A program made the position numbers and the translations under genes. Shown piece after piece: positions 1 through 10,967 of a DNA stretch of 64,000 nucleotides. A model generated the notes under the pieces. The model did no database searches. It worked only from the letters and a program-made list of their open reading frames with translations, and was not told the origin of the DNA. Numbering within the stretch: position 1 is the stretch's first letter; the number at the start of each line of letters is the position of its first letter. The stretch comes from Henckelia pumila (taxonomy: Eukaryota; Streptophyta; Magnoliopsida; Lamiales; Gesneriaceae), in the NCBI RefSeq assembly GCF_033568475.1, contig NW_027331831.1:8804001-8868000 (forward strand), read 5' to 3'.

Positions 1-780
1 ACCAGGATCAATGAAGTCTGTAGCATCTATAGCACTGTAAGTTTTGAGAAATAATAGCTTTCCAATTGTTTTTCTTCCAAATTTTTTTTTCTGTTGAAAG
101 CATAGGATATAACGGTAGTAAACTATGAAAATTTTCTTACAAGCATTTTCTTTGTTGGTGGTGTTATTCATTAAAATAAAATATGATTGCCATTGCTTGC
201 CGATTATGAAACCACAACCAGGATACTTTTGACTTTAGAGAACTTGAGAAAGAAACACGCTTTCTATTTATAAATTTATACGCTCACAGAACATGCTGAT
301 TAACGATTTTAATTCTGTTCACCGAAGATTTGGATTCTAAGTTATGCCTCCCGTGAATGGCAAGACTCTGGAACGAGGTTTCGATTTCAAGATTCAATTA
401 TAACTAACACACTCCTGTGGCAAAATTTAGATGGTATTCATAATAAAGCTCCAAAAATTAGTATCATGATATATTTTGGCCATTCTTTATGTTGGTTTTT
501 ATTTTTTGCTAAAAAATTTAAGTGCGTAAATCTTGAGCATGAAAATAGAAGAAAATGTTTGCCAACTCTTGAGATGCATTTGGCAAATTCAACAATATAT
601 ATATATATATAAAATAATCAGATAGTTAACGGGTTCACCAAAATCAACGTGTTGCATGAAAAATTACGGTATCCTTTAATTTCAATGTGTGAAAAAATCA
701 ATTATGGATTTTATTTATTTATTTTTTGAGATAAGAATCAAGTATGATTTCAATTTTCACATAATGTGGAATGTGCAATA
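1..780. other. AT-rich intergenic DNA, no gene seen
   Basis: No open frame of useful length, RNA gene or terminal-repeat element can be supported here. A short (AT)n run lies near 595-610. The stretch could hold decayed transposon DNA, but I found no ends. Confidence 0.5.
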
Positions 781-930
781 AGGTTAGCCTGTCACACAGG
801 TTTGCCTAACGTGGTTTATTTGGCTAGCGTAGTTTGCAGGCTATTGCGTTAGTTCAGAGATTTATCCAATGCGCACCAAAAAATAACGACTACGGGTTCT
901 CACGTCAATAAAAAAAATAAAAAAAAAAAA
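781..930 (+). mobile_element. 5'-truncated SINE copy with A-rich tail
   Basis: The segment carries the words GGTTTATTTGGCTAGCGTAG and TTTGCAGGCTATTGCGTTA and ends in a long A-rich tail (about 908-930). The same words occur in the same order in the complete SINE at 53642-53864 on the other strand. The tRNA-like head with the B box is missing, so this is a 5'-truncated copy. Target duplications are not clear (AAGGTTAG at the left and AAGGCTTAG at the right are possible). The identification rests on matching the complete copy by eye. Confidence 0.6.
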
Positions 931-1196
931 GAAGAAGGCTTAGTTTGCAGTCATGAGTGATGAGACAACCTCAAGCCATTATTACAAACAGCTAAGCATT
1001 TGGGTGTGTAGGGGCAAGTAATCTTCCCTACTTGCTGCGCTTTGAGATAAATATGGATGCGGTCATAGTTTATACATATTTGGATATTGTCGCTCGTCTT
1101 AGCGGTATCTTATCTTGTAACCCTATTTTCGTTTTTCAGCAATAAAATTTGTAAATTTAATCGCATATTATGGTCATAAAACCTTGGACTAAAACT

Positions 1197-1350
1197 AAGA
1201 AACAGTATCAAGAGTCATTTTTTTGAGATGGGCCTCTTATATAAGTTATCCAATAAAAAGTATTACATTTTATGTCAAAAACATTACTTATTATTATAAA
1301 TATGAGTAGGGTGACTCATCTCACGGATGAGACTGTCTCACAGGAGTGTT
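1197..1350 (-). mobile_element. MITE, GAGACGGTCTC family, copy 1
   Basis: This is the reverse complement of copy 2 at 6329-6490. They share the ends (TGTGAGACAGTCTCA near 1330; AAGAGTCATTTTTTTGAGA near 1210) and the core TATTTATAATAATAAGTAAT. The ends are imperfect inverted repeats. No coding capacity is present. Confidence 0.65.
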
Positions 1351-1689
1351 ACTCAAAACCTTGTGACACCAAATTGTAAAAGTAAATTATCCATTTTTTC
1401 CCTAAAAGGTAAATTAATTATACATTAAACTTGTAAATTAAGAAAATATTTGTCAAAAATAAGCGTAAGGTTAGAGATGAACTCCATAGTCAACAAGAAT
1501 AGCATTAGTCATTAATTATTTTTTAAATTGTTATATTATTTCATATAATAATTTGATTTGATCAAATATGTACGCAACACAACTATAGTTTGACATATTA
1601 ATTATTATATTATAAGTAGGTTTTTTGTTTGTGAGACCGTCCGTGAGACGGTCGACTCGATTTTTATCTGAAGTAGAAAGTAATATTTT

Positions 1690-2480
1690 TGATAATACTA
1701 GTATAATACATTTTCATAATTCAAATCCAGTATGAAATTTGTCTTACAAAATTGAATCGTAAAATGATGTGTTACACGAGATTATATTAATTATTATATA
1801 TGATTGTGGTGGAGGGTAATGCAAAGTATAGTTCCAGCTTGGAGGATAGAAAAGGTTATTCATTTCGGATTTAAAAAAAAAAAGAAAAATAATTTATTTT
1901 AGAGTTATATTTAATTTAATTTAATAATATAAAGCAAGGCACCAATAATGAAGGGTGAAAATGACCAACTCACCTTGCCCGTACATATATATAACATAAT
2001 GCAGAATCACTTGCCTCTATGACTATAAAATATTAGCAAGAGTAGGGAGATTTTGGATAATGGACAGGCAACATCCAATATTATTTGCTCTTTATTTGCC
2101 CATCTAATTAAATTATCTTATAAATTACTATAATAAAATTCAATTCATATTTCACAAATAGTTGTTACCGGTTGGTGTAGGTTCATATAATAAAAAAAAT
2201 ATTCGATAACCACTTAAATAACATTTCACTTCATAAAATTTACATATTGGGATAGTATATCCTCACAATGTATGATTTGAAATAATCGCCATAGTCTAAT
2301 CTAGCTCTGCATTCCAAGAAACCTAAATAAAAGAGTTATTTCTCTAAGGGTTGCCGAGGTCATTTCGTGATTTGTTGTGTTTCAATGCATATAATTCAAT
2401 TTATTCCGTGAGATCTTGATCTGATGGTGTAGCTCTTACCCCATTTCGTAAACCACAATTATTGGCTCTTTCAATATATA
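1690..2480. other. AT-rich intergenic DNA
   Basis: No gene is supported. A fragment with GTGAGACCGTCCGTGAGACGG at 1631-1650, just to the left, looks like a broken piece of the MITE family listed as copies 1 to 7. The rest shows no recognisable element. Confidence 0.45.
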
Positions 2481-4371
2481 CTAGTAAAAGTAATGTGTGA
2501 TGCACATGGAAACATCTTTTGTTGTCAATAAATGTTGTTAAATAAATTAATGAAGATGAAAAGATAGTAACACGCAGTTAATAAATGATTTTCATGGTAA
2601 TAATATATAATTTTTGAAAAAAAATTTATTACATGTCTTAGTGATGTAATCAATACAATATTCGACATTGCAACTAATAAAAATATTTGCAATATTTTTG
2701 AACAATGTAACACTTGCAGTTTCAATATTTGTATTATTTACGGTCCTGATTATTTTACATCTACATTAACAGTTTATAATAAGACATTATCAATAATTCA
2801 TATACGCTTATAAATATAAGTGTTACGTTTATTGTAGTTTTACATTAATACAATATTGATATTGAAACTTATGTAATTATTACATCTCTATCGAGTTTTC
2901 TATTTTTTTTTATTAATCTTGAGAAATTATGACATGCTTCGTACCATGCATTCGTCTTATTTTCTATCTCATGTATGTATGATTTATTCTTTATTTGTTA
3001 ATAAGTGAGATATGTTAATCAAATTATATTAAATATGATTTATGGGGAAAAAATTGATATAGATAATGCATTCTAAACCTTAATTTAAATTATTGCGTCA
3101 AATATTTTTTTATTTTATATTTGAAATTTTTCTCTCTTTAACGATTTTTCATATCATGTGTTTTTCATTCTTCATGAAAGAATCATTATTATCATCATTT
3201 TTAATAACAATTCTTATGATACTATCTTCATAAATCATTTGTATTTTTCTATCGTTATTATTTAATCAGACGGTCTCTTTTTATGCTAAAAATATTTACT
3301 TGCAAAGAATAACAATAATTTCATCATTATCATCTACATTCTGGTATGTTATCGTCTTCCATTAATTTTATGTTAGTATCGTTAACGATCAATGTATTTT
3401 TGATTTCTCGTTTTTCGAAATCTACTGATCTCTTTTTGCTTACAATGCTCTCATTGCTGAATTTTTTTATTGAATTTTGAATGTCTTTAATTACAAATAT
3501 TAACATTTCATATTTTATCTTAACCGTTTTGTTGCATATTTTTCTCTATTTATTCATCTGATTGAAAATTTGCATCAATGTAATTTTTACAGGATCTTTA
3601 ATTTAATGTGAGACGTGTCATCCATAATTTTTCTAGACTTTTTTTGATTTATTAACTAATTCGTAGTAGATTGATTAACATAGATATATTTACATACTTC
3701 AATAATATTTAAATAATATCAATCTTATAGTTTTGCTAAATTTTTTTTTGAAGATATTCATCTCCAACTCTTGTAAAAATATTCTTTCGTTAATTGTAAC
3801 ATCATCTTATAAAATAATTGTTATAGTTTTTATATTTTTTGAGGAGGAAAAATAGTTAATTTTTTAATTTTAAACTTTTACATATATGATATTTGTGTGT
3901 TGGTTTGTTCTTTATTTATTATTTTAGATTAAAACTTAACTCCGCATGAATTGATTTATTTTAACACCGATGTGTAATTTAATTTATATATATTAATAAC
4001 GTTTAAAAATATGTTATTTTTTTATATTTATGATGTCATTTCATTTACAAACAAATAAAAACTAAAATATTTTGGTGTTTCAATATTTTAGGAAACTGGA
4101 TAAGTATTTAATTTAATTAAAAATTTTGTTGAAAAAATATGTTCACTTTATCTACAAGAAAATAAAAACTAAAGTATTTTGATATTTCAATATTTTTGGA
4201 AACTGAAACCTTATCTAATATGCACGCATTTTCAATTTTGATCTTATCATAATAATTGATTTTACAAAAGTATCCTCATAAAATTTATCAAGTGTGTACT
4301 AACTAAGGATAAATTTGAAAATACATAATGATAACTTTGACTTTAGTTCACACTTTTATGATTGATATAGA
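2481..4371 (-). mobile_element. Non-autonomous Helitron A
   Basis: On the minus strand the element starts TCTATATCAATC (position 4371 downward) and ends CTAG at 2484-2481. It is preceded by A (4372) and followed by T (2480), which is the A^T target and TC...CTRR structure known for Helitrons. A hairpin (ATGTG, 5-nt loop, CACAT; 2493-2507) lies about 10 nt inside the 3' end. The interior is AT-rich and has no Rep/helicase ORF. It shares long stretches with Helitron B (32468-37631), including both termini, so the boundaries support each other. Confidence 0.7.
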
Positions 4372-5435
4372 TAAGTAATATATTATATTATTTTTATGTG
4401 CTAGTCAATATTTAACTTTTACATTTATATCCTTACAAGAACACCATATATTAAATATATGGAATCACGATGTAATTTTGGATTTGCCTAAAATAATCAC
4501 AATCTTATCGAACAAACTACATTGTTTTACTAGCATTTTTTTTATATTTTATTTTTCTCTCTTACCATTTCAATTTCAAATAATAAATTTTTTAATTTTA
4601 AAAATATTTCATCATATATTTTTTATGGAACGCGTGTGCCACAATCCAATAATATTCATTATGATGCATTCATTTTGAATCAGACGATTTAGAATCTTAG
4701 ATCATATATCACATAATTTTGATGCAACCCTAAATCTAACGATCTATATTTATTCTCATTGGTCTAGATTAATCATGTTTATCCGATTATCATCCAACGA
4801 TCTTGATTGCACCCACCCAGAAATCATCACACTCCTACGATCTAACATGTTGCTCTTAACAACTTCCATCTCACATCGATGTAAATAAGGAAGGTTACTG
4901 GCATAAAAAATAATAAGTAAGAAATGCACATGATTATGCATCGTGTAAAATAAAAGTTGTTTTTATATGTATTTTTTTGTGGGTGGTGTAAGTGAGAAGT
5001 TTAGTGGGATAGTAGATAGAAATGAGATGTGAAGGTAAATCCGAAAACAAAAGTTGGTATCCTCAAGTAGCAGTTATTATGTGTCTCTCAACTATTATAA
5101 AATAGAAGAGATAAATAATAATAAAGAATGTTACTTCGGGTAGATTTTCCATGATATCCTCGTACAACCTTAATCAGTTTAATTGATGATTTTAAATAAT
5201 TAATTTCTCTTCAATCGAAATTAGTTTTTAAAAAAGTATATAATATTATAAAAATATGTATTTGAAACGTAAATTCTAAATTTCAAGTCAATTTAGATTT
5301 TATAGGATGAGAATATTTCAAATCATTAAGGTCCACACCCATTTTTCCAACACAATTTTCTTGATTTTTGTTTCCGAAATGAAATGAGGTTATATCATTA
5401 TTTTCAAATGAAAAATAATCAAGTATATGCAAAAC
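4372..5435. other. AT-rich intergenic DNA
   Basis: No gene can be supported. Short open frames at 4478-4678 (+) and 4756-4941 (-) have AT-driven composition and no family resemblance. A minus-strand TCTCTTCTATTTTATAATAG at about 5111 resembles a Helitron 5' end, but I found no matching 3' end. Confidence 0.45.
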
Positions 5436-5438
5436 TAA

Positions 5439-5786
5439 GGTTCCGTTTGGACATGTATTGTAAAAGCGTTTTAGTGTTTCATAAGTGAAAAAATTTAAAG
5501 TATGTGTTTGGATAATTTTTTGAAAAATGTTTTTGAAAAATATGTTTTAAAAAGTTTTCTCCAAGTATAATTTTTAAAAAACACTTGAGTTGTATTTTTA
5601 GATGTTTTTAGAATAGAACTATGGAAGACAAAGATGAACAACAAAAGTTAAAATATTTTTTATAGAATAGTTGTTCAAATACATATTTTTCTTAAAAATA
5701 TTTAAAATATTTTATAAAAAAAATTTAAAAAATACTTTTAGAAAAACATTATATATATAAAAGTACATGTATGTCCAAACAGAATC
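5439..5786. mobile_element. Tourist-like MITE (PIF/Harbinger type)
   Basis: The left end GGTTCCGTTTGGACATGTA and the right end, read as its complement, GATTCTGTTTGGACATACATG, are inverted repeats. The element is flanked by TAA at 5436-5438 and TAA at 5787-5789. A TWA target duplication is typical of the PIF/Harbinger superfamily. The 348-bp interior is A/T-rich and noncoding. GTTTGGA-type termini are common in plant MITEs. Confidence 0.65.
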
Positions 5787-6105
5787 TAAGATATTATTAG
5801 TGAAAGCTTGAAGGGGAGATCAAAGAGGATAAAAAAATTTCTCAGAAGCTCCTACACGAATTCACAACTTTGTTACTTTATTGGGGATACGTTTTTTCTT
5901 GCTTAAATTAAAATCTTAATTAAGATATTATATAATCCCATCTGCTGCCTAATTGTTGTCTCGCCCCAAGTCCTTATTGCATAAATCTTTAATTAATTAA
6001 GTAATGCTTGCTGATAAGATCAATTGTTGTGACGTTTTATAATGATTGTTTAGTATTTTGAAGACTATTTTAATGTACATGTATTATTACATTTTCACAT
6101 ACCTA

Positions 6106-6106
<1 letters not shown>

Positions 6107-6142
<36 letters not shown>
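6107..6142. repeat. (AT)n microsatellite
   Basis: An almost pure AT dinucleotide run. Confidence 0.9.
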
Positions 6143-6145
<3 letters not shown>

Positions 6146-6328
6146 ATTCCACTGTCACATTCTAATTAGTGCACTCGCTCCATATTGCTCCACCTCAAAC
6201 ATTTTACCCTTAATTAAATCTATTCCTCTATTCAAATATTCCCTTATAAATAATAACGTCTAGGATTGAAAGTTGGCTACTAAGAATAAATATATATAAT
6301 ATGTATATGTATGTATATAATATGGAGT

Positions 6329-6490
6329 AACACTCTTGAGAGACGGTCTCACAAATAAGACGGATCAATCATATCCATATTTATAATAATAAGTAATATT
6401 TTTGACATAAAATATAATACTTTTTAATGGATAACCCATATAAAAGACATGTCTCAAAAAAATGACCCTTGAGACCGTCTCATATGAGTT
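6329..6490 (+). mobile_element. MITE, GAGACGGTCTC family, copy 2 (best preserved)
   Basis: The left end is CACTCTTGAGAGACGGTCTC and the right end CCTTGAGACCGTCTCATATG, giving clear terminal inverted repeats around an AT-rich core that includes TATTTATAATAATAAGTAA and TTTTTAATGGATAACCCATA. At least six further copies lie in the window. Confidence 0.7.
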
Positions 6491-6702
6491 TTTGCCATAT
6501 AATATGTATATGTATGTATGATTTCATGCATTGAATATGTCTACGCTTACACTGTACGTATATGTATGTTATATGTTGGAAAATAGAAATATATAGAGAA
6601 ATTTAGCATCGTAATTTAAAGTCTCTCTCAAATTTAAGTCATCAAAATCTCGTCACAAGTAATTCAAGGAAAATGACAGGATTGTCCCTTCTAATTCTAT
6701 AG

Positions 6703-6820
6703 TAGTGTTTGCTAGATCCTATTTTAAGTATTTTCGAGCTTCTGCGCATAATTTTCAAGCAATTCACTAGCTAGAAGCTTTGTCGACGCATTTGAAGTAA
6801 GCTCTCGCAAACACTACCTA
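6703..6820. mobile_element. Small MITE with GTAGTGTTTGC ends
   Basis: The left end GTAGTGTTTGCTAGATC is mirrored by the right end GCTCTCGCAAACACTAC. A related element with ends GTAGTATT / AATACTAC is at 52911-53080. Target duplication is not resolved. Confidence 0.5.
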
Positions 6821-6893
6821 CACATGAAATCATTCCTAAAACACTCTCCATTTTATAAAACTAGCTACATGATTTTACTATATTTTTTTTTAC

Positions 6894-7060
6894 ACAAAAA
6901 TTCTTGTGAGACGGTGTTACGAGTCAATTTTGATGAGACGAGTCTCATTTTGAGCCACTCATAAAAAAATATTATTTTTTACGCTAAAATATTAAATTTT
7001 ATTATAAATTTGAATATGATTGACTCATTTTTGTGAGATCTTTTCACAAAAAACCTACTT
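6894..7060 (+). mobile_element. MITE, GAGACGGTCTC family, copy 3
   Basis: It begins TTCTTGTGAGACGGTGTTAC and ends TGTGAGATCTTTTCACAAAA around an AT core. The family layout is the same, but copy 3 is more diverged. Confidence 0.55.
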
Positions 7061-7286
7061 TTTTCTTTGTATTTTATTTTTCTCTCCTACTATTTCAATT
7101 TCAAAACGTAATAACTACTGATTTAAAATTTTAAAGCACACTTCATTCCTTCTTTTTTTTTTTCAACGAAACACACGTAATGTATCACGATTCGTTAATC
7201 TATACCATATATAATAGTTGAGTTTCTTAGATGGAGGACACCAACATTTTTTCCGACATTGCCCTTATAATTCATATATGTAAATT

Positions 7287-7377
7287 ATTATTTTTTTGAG
7301 TTGGGGGAGGAGATTTTTGTTACAATTGGGTCTCGAACTCGAGACCTTGTCCCGTACTTGAGACCTTGGTGTCAGAT
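7287..7377 (-). mobile_element. Short SINE-like insertion with a 26-bp target duplication
   Basis: The 91-bp insert is flanked by two 26-bp direct repeats (7261-7286 and 7378-7403) that differ at one base and begin GCCCTTATAATTCAT. Read on the minus strand, the insert carries a B-box-like GAGTTCGAGACC and ends in an A-rich tail (CAACTCAAAAAAATAAT). A long duplication, A tail and B box are hallmarks of SINE retroposition. There is no clear A box, so it is probably a truncated or divergent SINE. Confidence 0.65.
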
Positions 7378-7585
7378 GCCCTTATAATTCATTTATGTAA
7401 ATTTGAATTTATTTTTATATATTTTTCTCAACTAACAATTGTAGATAAGATAAATAATTTTCTAATTTATTTATACATTACTTTAAAAATATAACAAATC
7501 ATACTTAAATTAATTATTGAAAAATAAAAATATATCATTTATATAGAGCATATAACATTAAATATATCATATTATTTTACTCACA

Positions 7586-7612
7586 CACATAGCATGTGCA
7601 CGATTATGCTAG
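7586..7612 (+). mobile_element. Helitron-like 3' terminus (orphan)
   Basis: A hairpin CACAT-AGC-ATGTG (7586-7598) lies about 10 nt before CTAG (7609-7612), which is followed by T. This matches the 3' end structure of Helitrons. I could not find its 5' TC end to the left. Confidence 0.4.
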
Positions 7613-8123
7613 TATATATAAAAATAAATGGCCTAATATTTTCACACTACTTCTTTCCATAAGGGAAACAGAAAAGAAAAAAAATGAATTAATGCTCTGA
7701 TAAGGAGTTGCATGTGAAGATGGCTAGCTAACAAAACCAAAAATTTTAAACTATTGATATGCAGTTAAATGACTATTTCACCCCGAACTGGGGAACTTAA
7801 CCTACATTTACCCCAAGGCTACTTTTGTCACTGAGAATTAATTAATGGGTTCTTTGAATTTGGTTGCTTCAATAATTCCAACTTGGCATAATATCCGGTT
7901 AGATGCACTCCCCTCATTTATCACCACATGAATTTTACCTTTGGATTTGGATTTCAATTTCCACGCCATGGTCAAAGTAATAATAATAACTATTAAAATT
8001 TACCATTAATAAGAGGCTTCTAAAATACATGCTCTAGAAAATATGTGAGATGAAATTATGTGTTTCAAAGTCCAAACTGTGATCCATCTTGCTCAAACAA
8101 ATTTTGTTTATTAGAAGCACAAA

Positions 8124-8300
8124 ACCTTTTATGAGATGGTATCATGTGCTAATTTTCTAAGAGAATTTTACTATTCGATCCGACCCATATAAAATATTAC
8201 TTTTATACCAAATATATTATTTTTCAGTGTAGAAAATTTCGAGTGATCAATTCATCTCACGAAAAAATATTCGTGAGATGTCGCACAAAAAAGTTACTCT
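8124..8300 (+). mobile_element. MITE, GAGACGGTCTC family, copy 4
   Basis: It begins CTTTTATGAGATGGTATCAT and ends ATTCGTGAGATGTCGCACAA, with a family-like core (ATATAAAATATTACTTTTAT). A diverged copy. Confidence 0.5.
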
Positions 8301-8487
8301 TGCACGAATTATTAAAAATTAAATGTTTGAAACACACGGTGTGTAAACAAAGTTCAATAAATCACAAATAATTTATTCTCTTCATCTATTTTGTAAAAAT
8401 AAATCTTTGTTAAACGTGCTTGAGATATTTTTTCATGAGCCATTTGATACGCGCGTGATCATGTGTAAATTTATTCTGATTGAAGAG

Positions 8488-8664
8488 TAGACTTTTTGTA
8501 AGACGGTTTGACGGATTTTTAACCATGCAACAGTTCAACTCAATTCATATTTACAATAAAAAATAATATTTATGATATAAAAAAAATAATTTTTAATGGA
8601 TGGTGCAAATAAAAAATCTGTCTCACGAAATTGTTCCGTGAAACGATCTCACAAAAGTTTTTGT
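8488..8664 (+). mobile_element. MITE, GAGACGGTCTC family, copy 5
   Basis: It begins CTTTTTGTAAGACGGTTTGA and ends GTGAAACGATCTCACAAAAG. The core includes ATATTTACAATAAAAAATAA and TTTTTAATGGATGG as in copy 2. Confidence 0.6.
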
Positions 8665-9171
8665 GTTTATTTAAAGTGTACTATAATTTTTACACAAATT
8701 ACTAAAATATTTCCTTTAAAAAAAATCAAAAATATTTAAATAATTTTTTAGCATAAAATATTACACTGGAATTTTCTACTTTATTATGTTTTACATCTTT
8801 ATAAACATAAAGGGTATTGTGAAGAGTAGCATTTTGGAGATGACATTGATATATTTATAGATCAAAATTAACGACTTTAATATCTCCATAAACGATTGAT
8901 TTATCTTTTATCTTACTTTTGAAATATTAAATAAATGATCATATGATTCCTAAATCTGTATAATTTCATCATGCTTTCACAGACACTACCCTAACGATGT
9001 ATTTAAGGGTGGAGATTTATCAATATTTGTGAGGTACACTGAAAAAATAGTAGACCTAACATGTATTGATAAATCTCAACTCTTAAATCTGTATTAGACC
9101 TCTGTACAGGCAGGATATCACTTAACCCTAAATCCTAAGATTTTTTTTTCTTTTTACAAAACCCCCTATTA

Positions 9172-9305
9172 AACCGTGTCAAAATTGTGAGACAACTCTC
9201 ATATTTCACCTGACACATGAAAAATTGTTTTTTGTGTAAAAATATTATTTTCATTGTAAACATGATCGAGTCGATTTGTGATACAATCTCACGTGAGAGC
9301 AAACC
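9172..9305 (+). mobile_element. MITE, GAGACGGTCTC family, copy 6
   Basis: It begins TTGTGAGACAACTCTCATAT and ends ATACAATCTCACGTGAGAGC. A shorter, diverged copy about 400 bp upstream of the RCC1 gene promoter. Confidence 0.45.
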
Positions 9306-9697
9306 TAAAAAATGTTATATAAAAAATATTTTAAAACTTTAAATTTTAATACATTATTTAGATGTTTCATACGAACATTAATTTAGCACCAAAATACTTT
9401 ACCATGTATTCACATATCGCGTATAGGAGAAAAACTTATATCCTAAGTTATCGTCAAATCTAATTTTCAAATTTTAATTTAATCGTTTGATTCTTGATTT
9501 GTAAATACGTACGAGGTAAATCTCGGGCTAATGCGGTAAACCCATATTATACTTAGAAAAAGAAAAATGACCCATTTTCACATAGAAACACATGTGTATC
9601 CGAGAAGGCGCACAAGCCACAAAGCAAAATGAGCTGACACCTCATTTTTTTTCTGTTCCTTGTAAATTACATTCCATCCGAAAAGAGAAAATAAAGG

Positions 9698-9707
9698 CTT
9701 ATATAAC
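9698..9707 (+). promoter_or_regulatory. Probable TATA box of the RCC1-family gene
   Basis: TTATATAAC lies just upstream of a CT-rich stretch (about 9725-9790) that looks like a plant transcript leader. The coding start is 1.26 kb downstream, so the leader must contain at least one intron. Possible splice signals are CAG/GTATTT near 10717, an acceptor TAGCAG near 10756, a donor GGAG/GTATGT near 10797, and the acceptor CTGCAG at 10947-10952 just before the ATG. The leader exon map is inference. Confidence 0.4.
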
Positions 9708-10967
9708 ATCACATATTCACTCGCATACTATCTTTTCTCAGCAAAACTCCTTTCTTTTTTCCATTTAATTTATCTCTCTCAACAGAGATTTCTTCAAGGA
9801 AAACATCCCATAAAGAGAACCTATTTTTTTTTAACCTGTTAATCATATCATCATCTGAAAATCATCCGAAAATACCACCAAAAAAAACGCTTGATGCCTT
9901 GATCAGATAGATACCCAATTCAAGATTCTTCCTTTTGATCGGAATTGCAACTGTTTTTTGGTGATTTTTTCAACTTCATATGGGTTTTGAGGAATCATTG
10001 GCCCCTTTTGCATGTGAACTCCGTTTCTGAGTTTTGTTTCTTGATCTGTTTGTGTATCGGATGTACAGCAATATGCTCTGTTTGTTGCAGTTCTGTAAAT
10101 TGTCACTTGATCTTTAGTGTTGAATGGAGAATCGGACTTGTTTTTATTGATCATCTGAAGATCCTTTCCTTTGACATGTGGATTGTTAAAGATTCGGACT
10201 TTTTTATGGTCAAATTATGTATGGAAGTGGTTGATTGTGGTGATCACTCTTGTCGAATTGTTTTCCGATCATTATTTATGTTTTTCCAATTCACTATCTA
10301 AATTTGGGTATTGCAAGCCTGATGAGTGTTTGTGATTTTTACCTTTTCGGTTTGAAAATTCCTTTCTTTTTGGTTGTGGAATATGCTAAATGGAACTTTT
10401 GGTGTGCTCAAGGCACAGTATTCTTTATTTACAGCAGACATATAATGTACAAGTAACCTTTCTTGTGTAGATGCAATTGCTAAGTGTTTGATTGCAAGAT
10501 ACTTTTTGCTTTGATTCTTCTAGTTTGATTGTTAGATAAGATTTCTTTGATTCTTCCCATTGTCCGCGACGTATTTTCTTGCTTGGTGAACCTGCATTAG
10601 TTCTTTAACAACTTTTTATGCTGCTGTAAAACTCCGAGTGACAATGTTGAATGTGTAAATTTACTTGCAATGATCTGGGCTTGTTTGCACAATGTAGTTT
10701 GGTATTGTTCAATCCAGGTATTTGCTTTTGATGACTTTTCGTTGTTTTCCTAGCAGGTTTTGATGTGAATTCTCTGATCAACTCATAACTCGGAGGTATG
10801 TCTCACTCCATCATAATAAATGTTGGTTTTAGGTGAATTGAGCTTGAATTCGGTTAATGTGACATAATGGTGAAGGATATATGAAAATCTACGCAGGTGC
10901 ATTTGGTTATTCGGTGAATTCTATATTCATTTCCCCTAGTAGGGCACTGCAGGAGTAAGTGGTGCCC

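Noticed and set aside
5090..5111. Possible Helitron 5' end on the minus strand (TCTCTTCTATTTTATAATAG)
   Set aside because: No matching 3' CTAG plus hairpin is left unassigned at a sensible distance. The Helitron A boundaries at 4371 and 2481 fit better because Helitron B shares them.
9945..10301. 118-codon frame upstream of the RCC1 gene
   Set aside because: It lies in the probable intron-bearing leader, has no domain or signal, overlaps an antisense frame of similar quality, and the composition is that of a plant leader intron.
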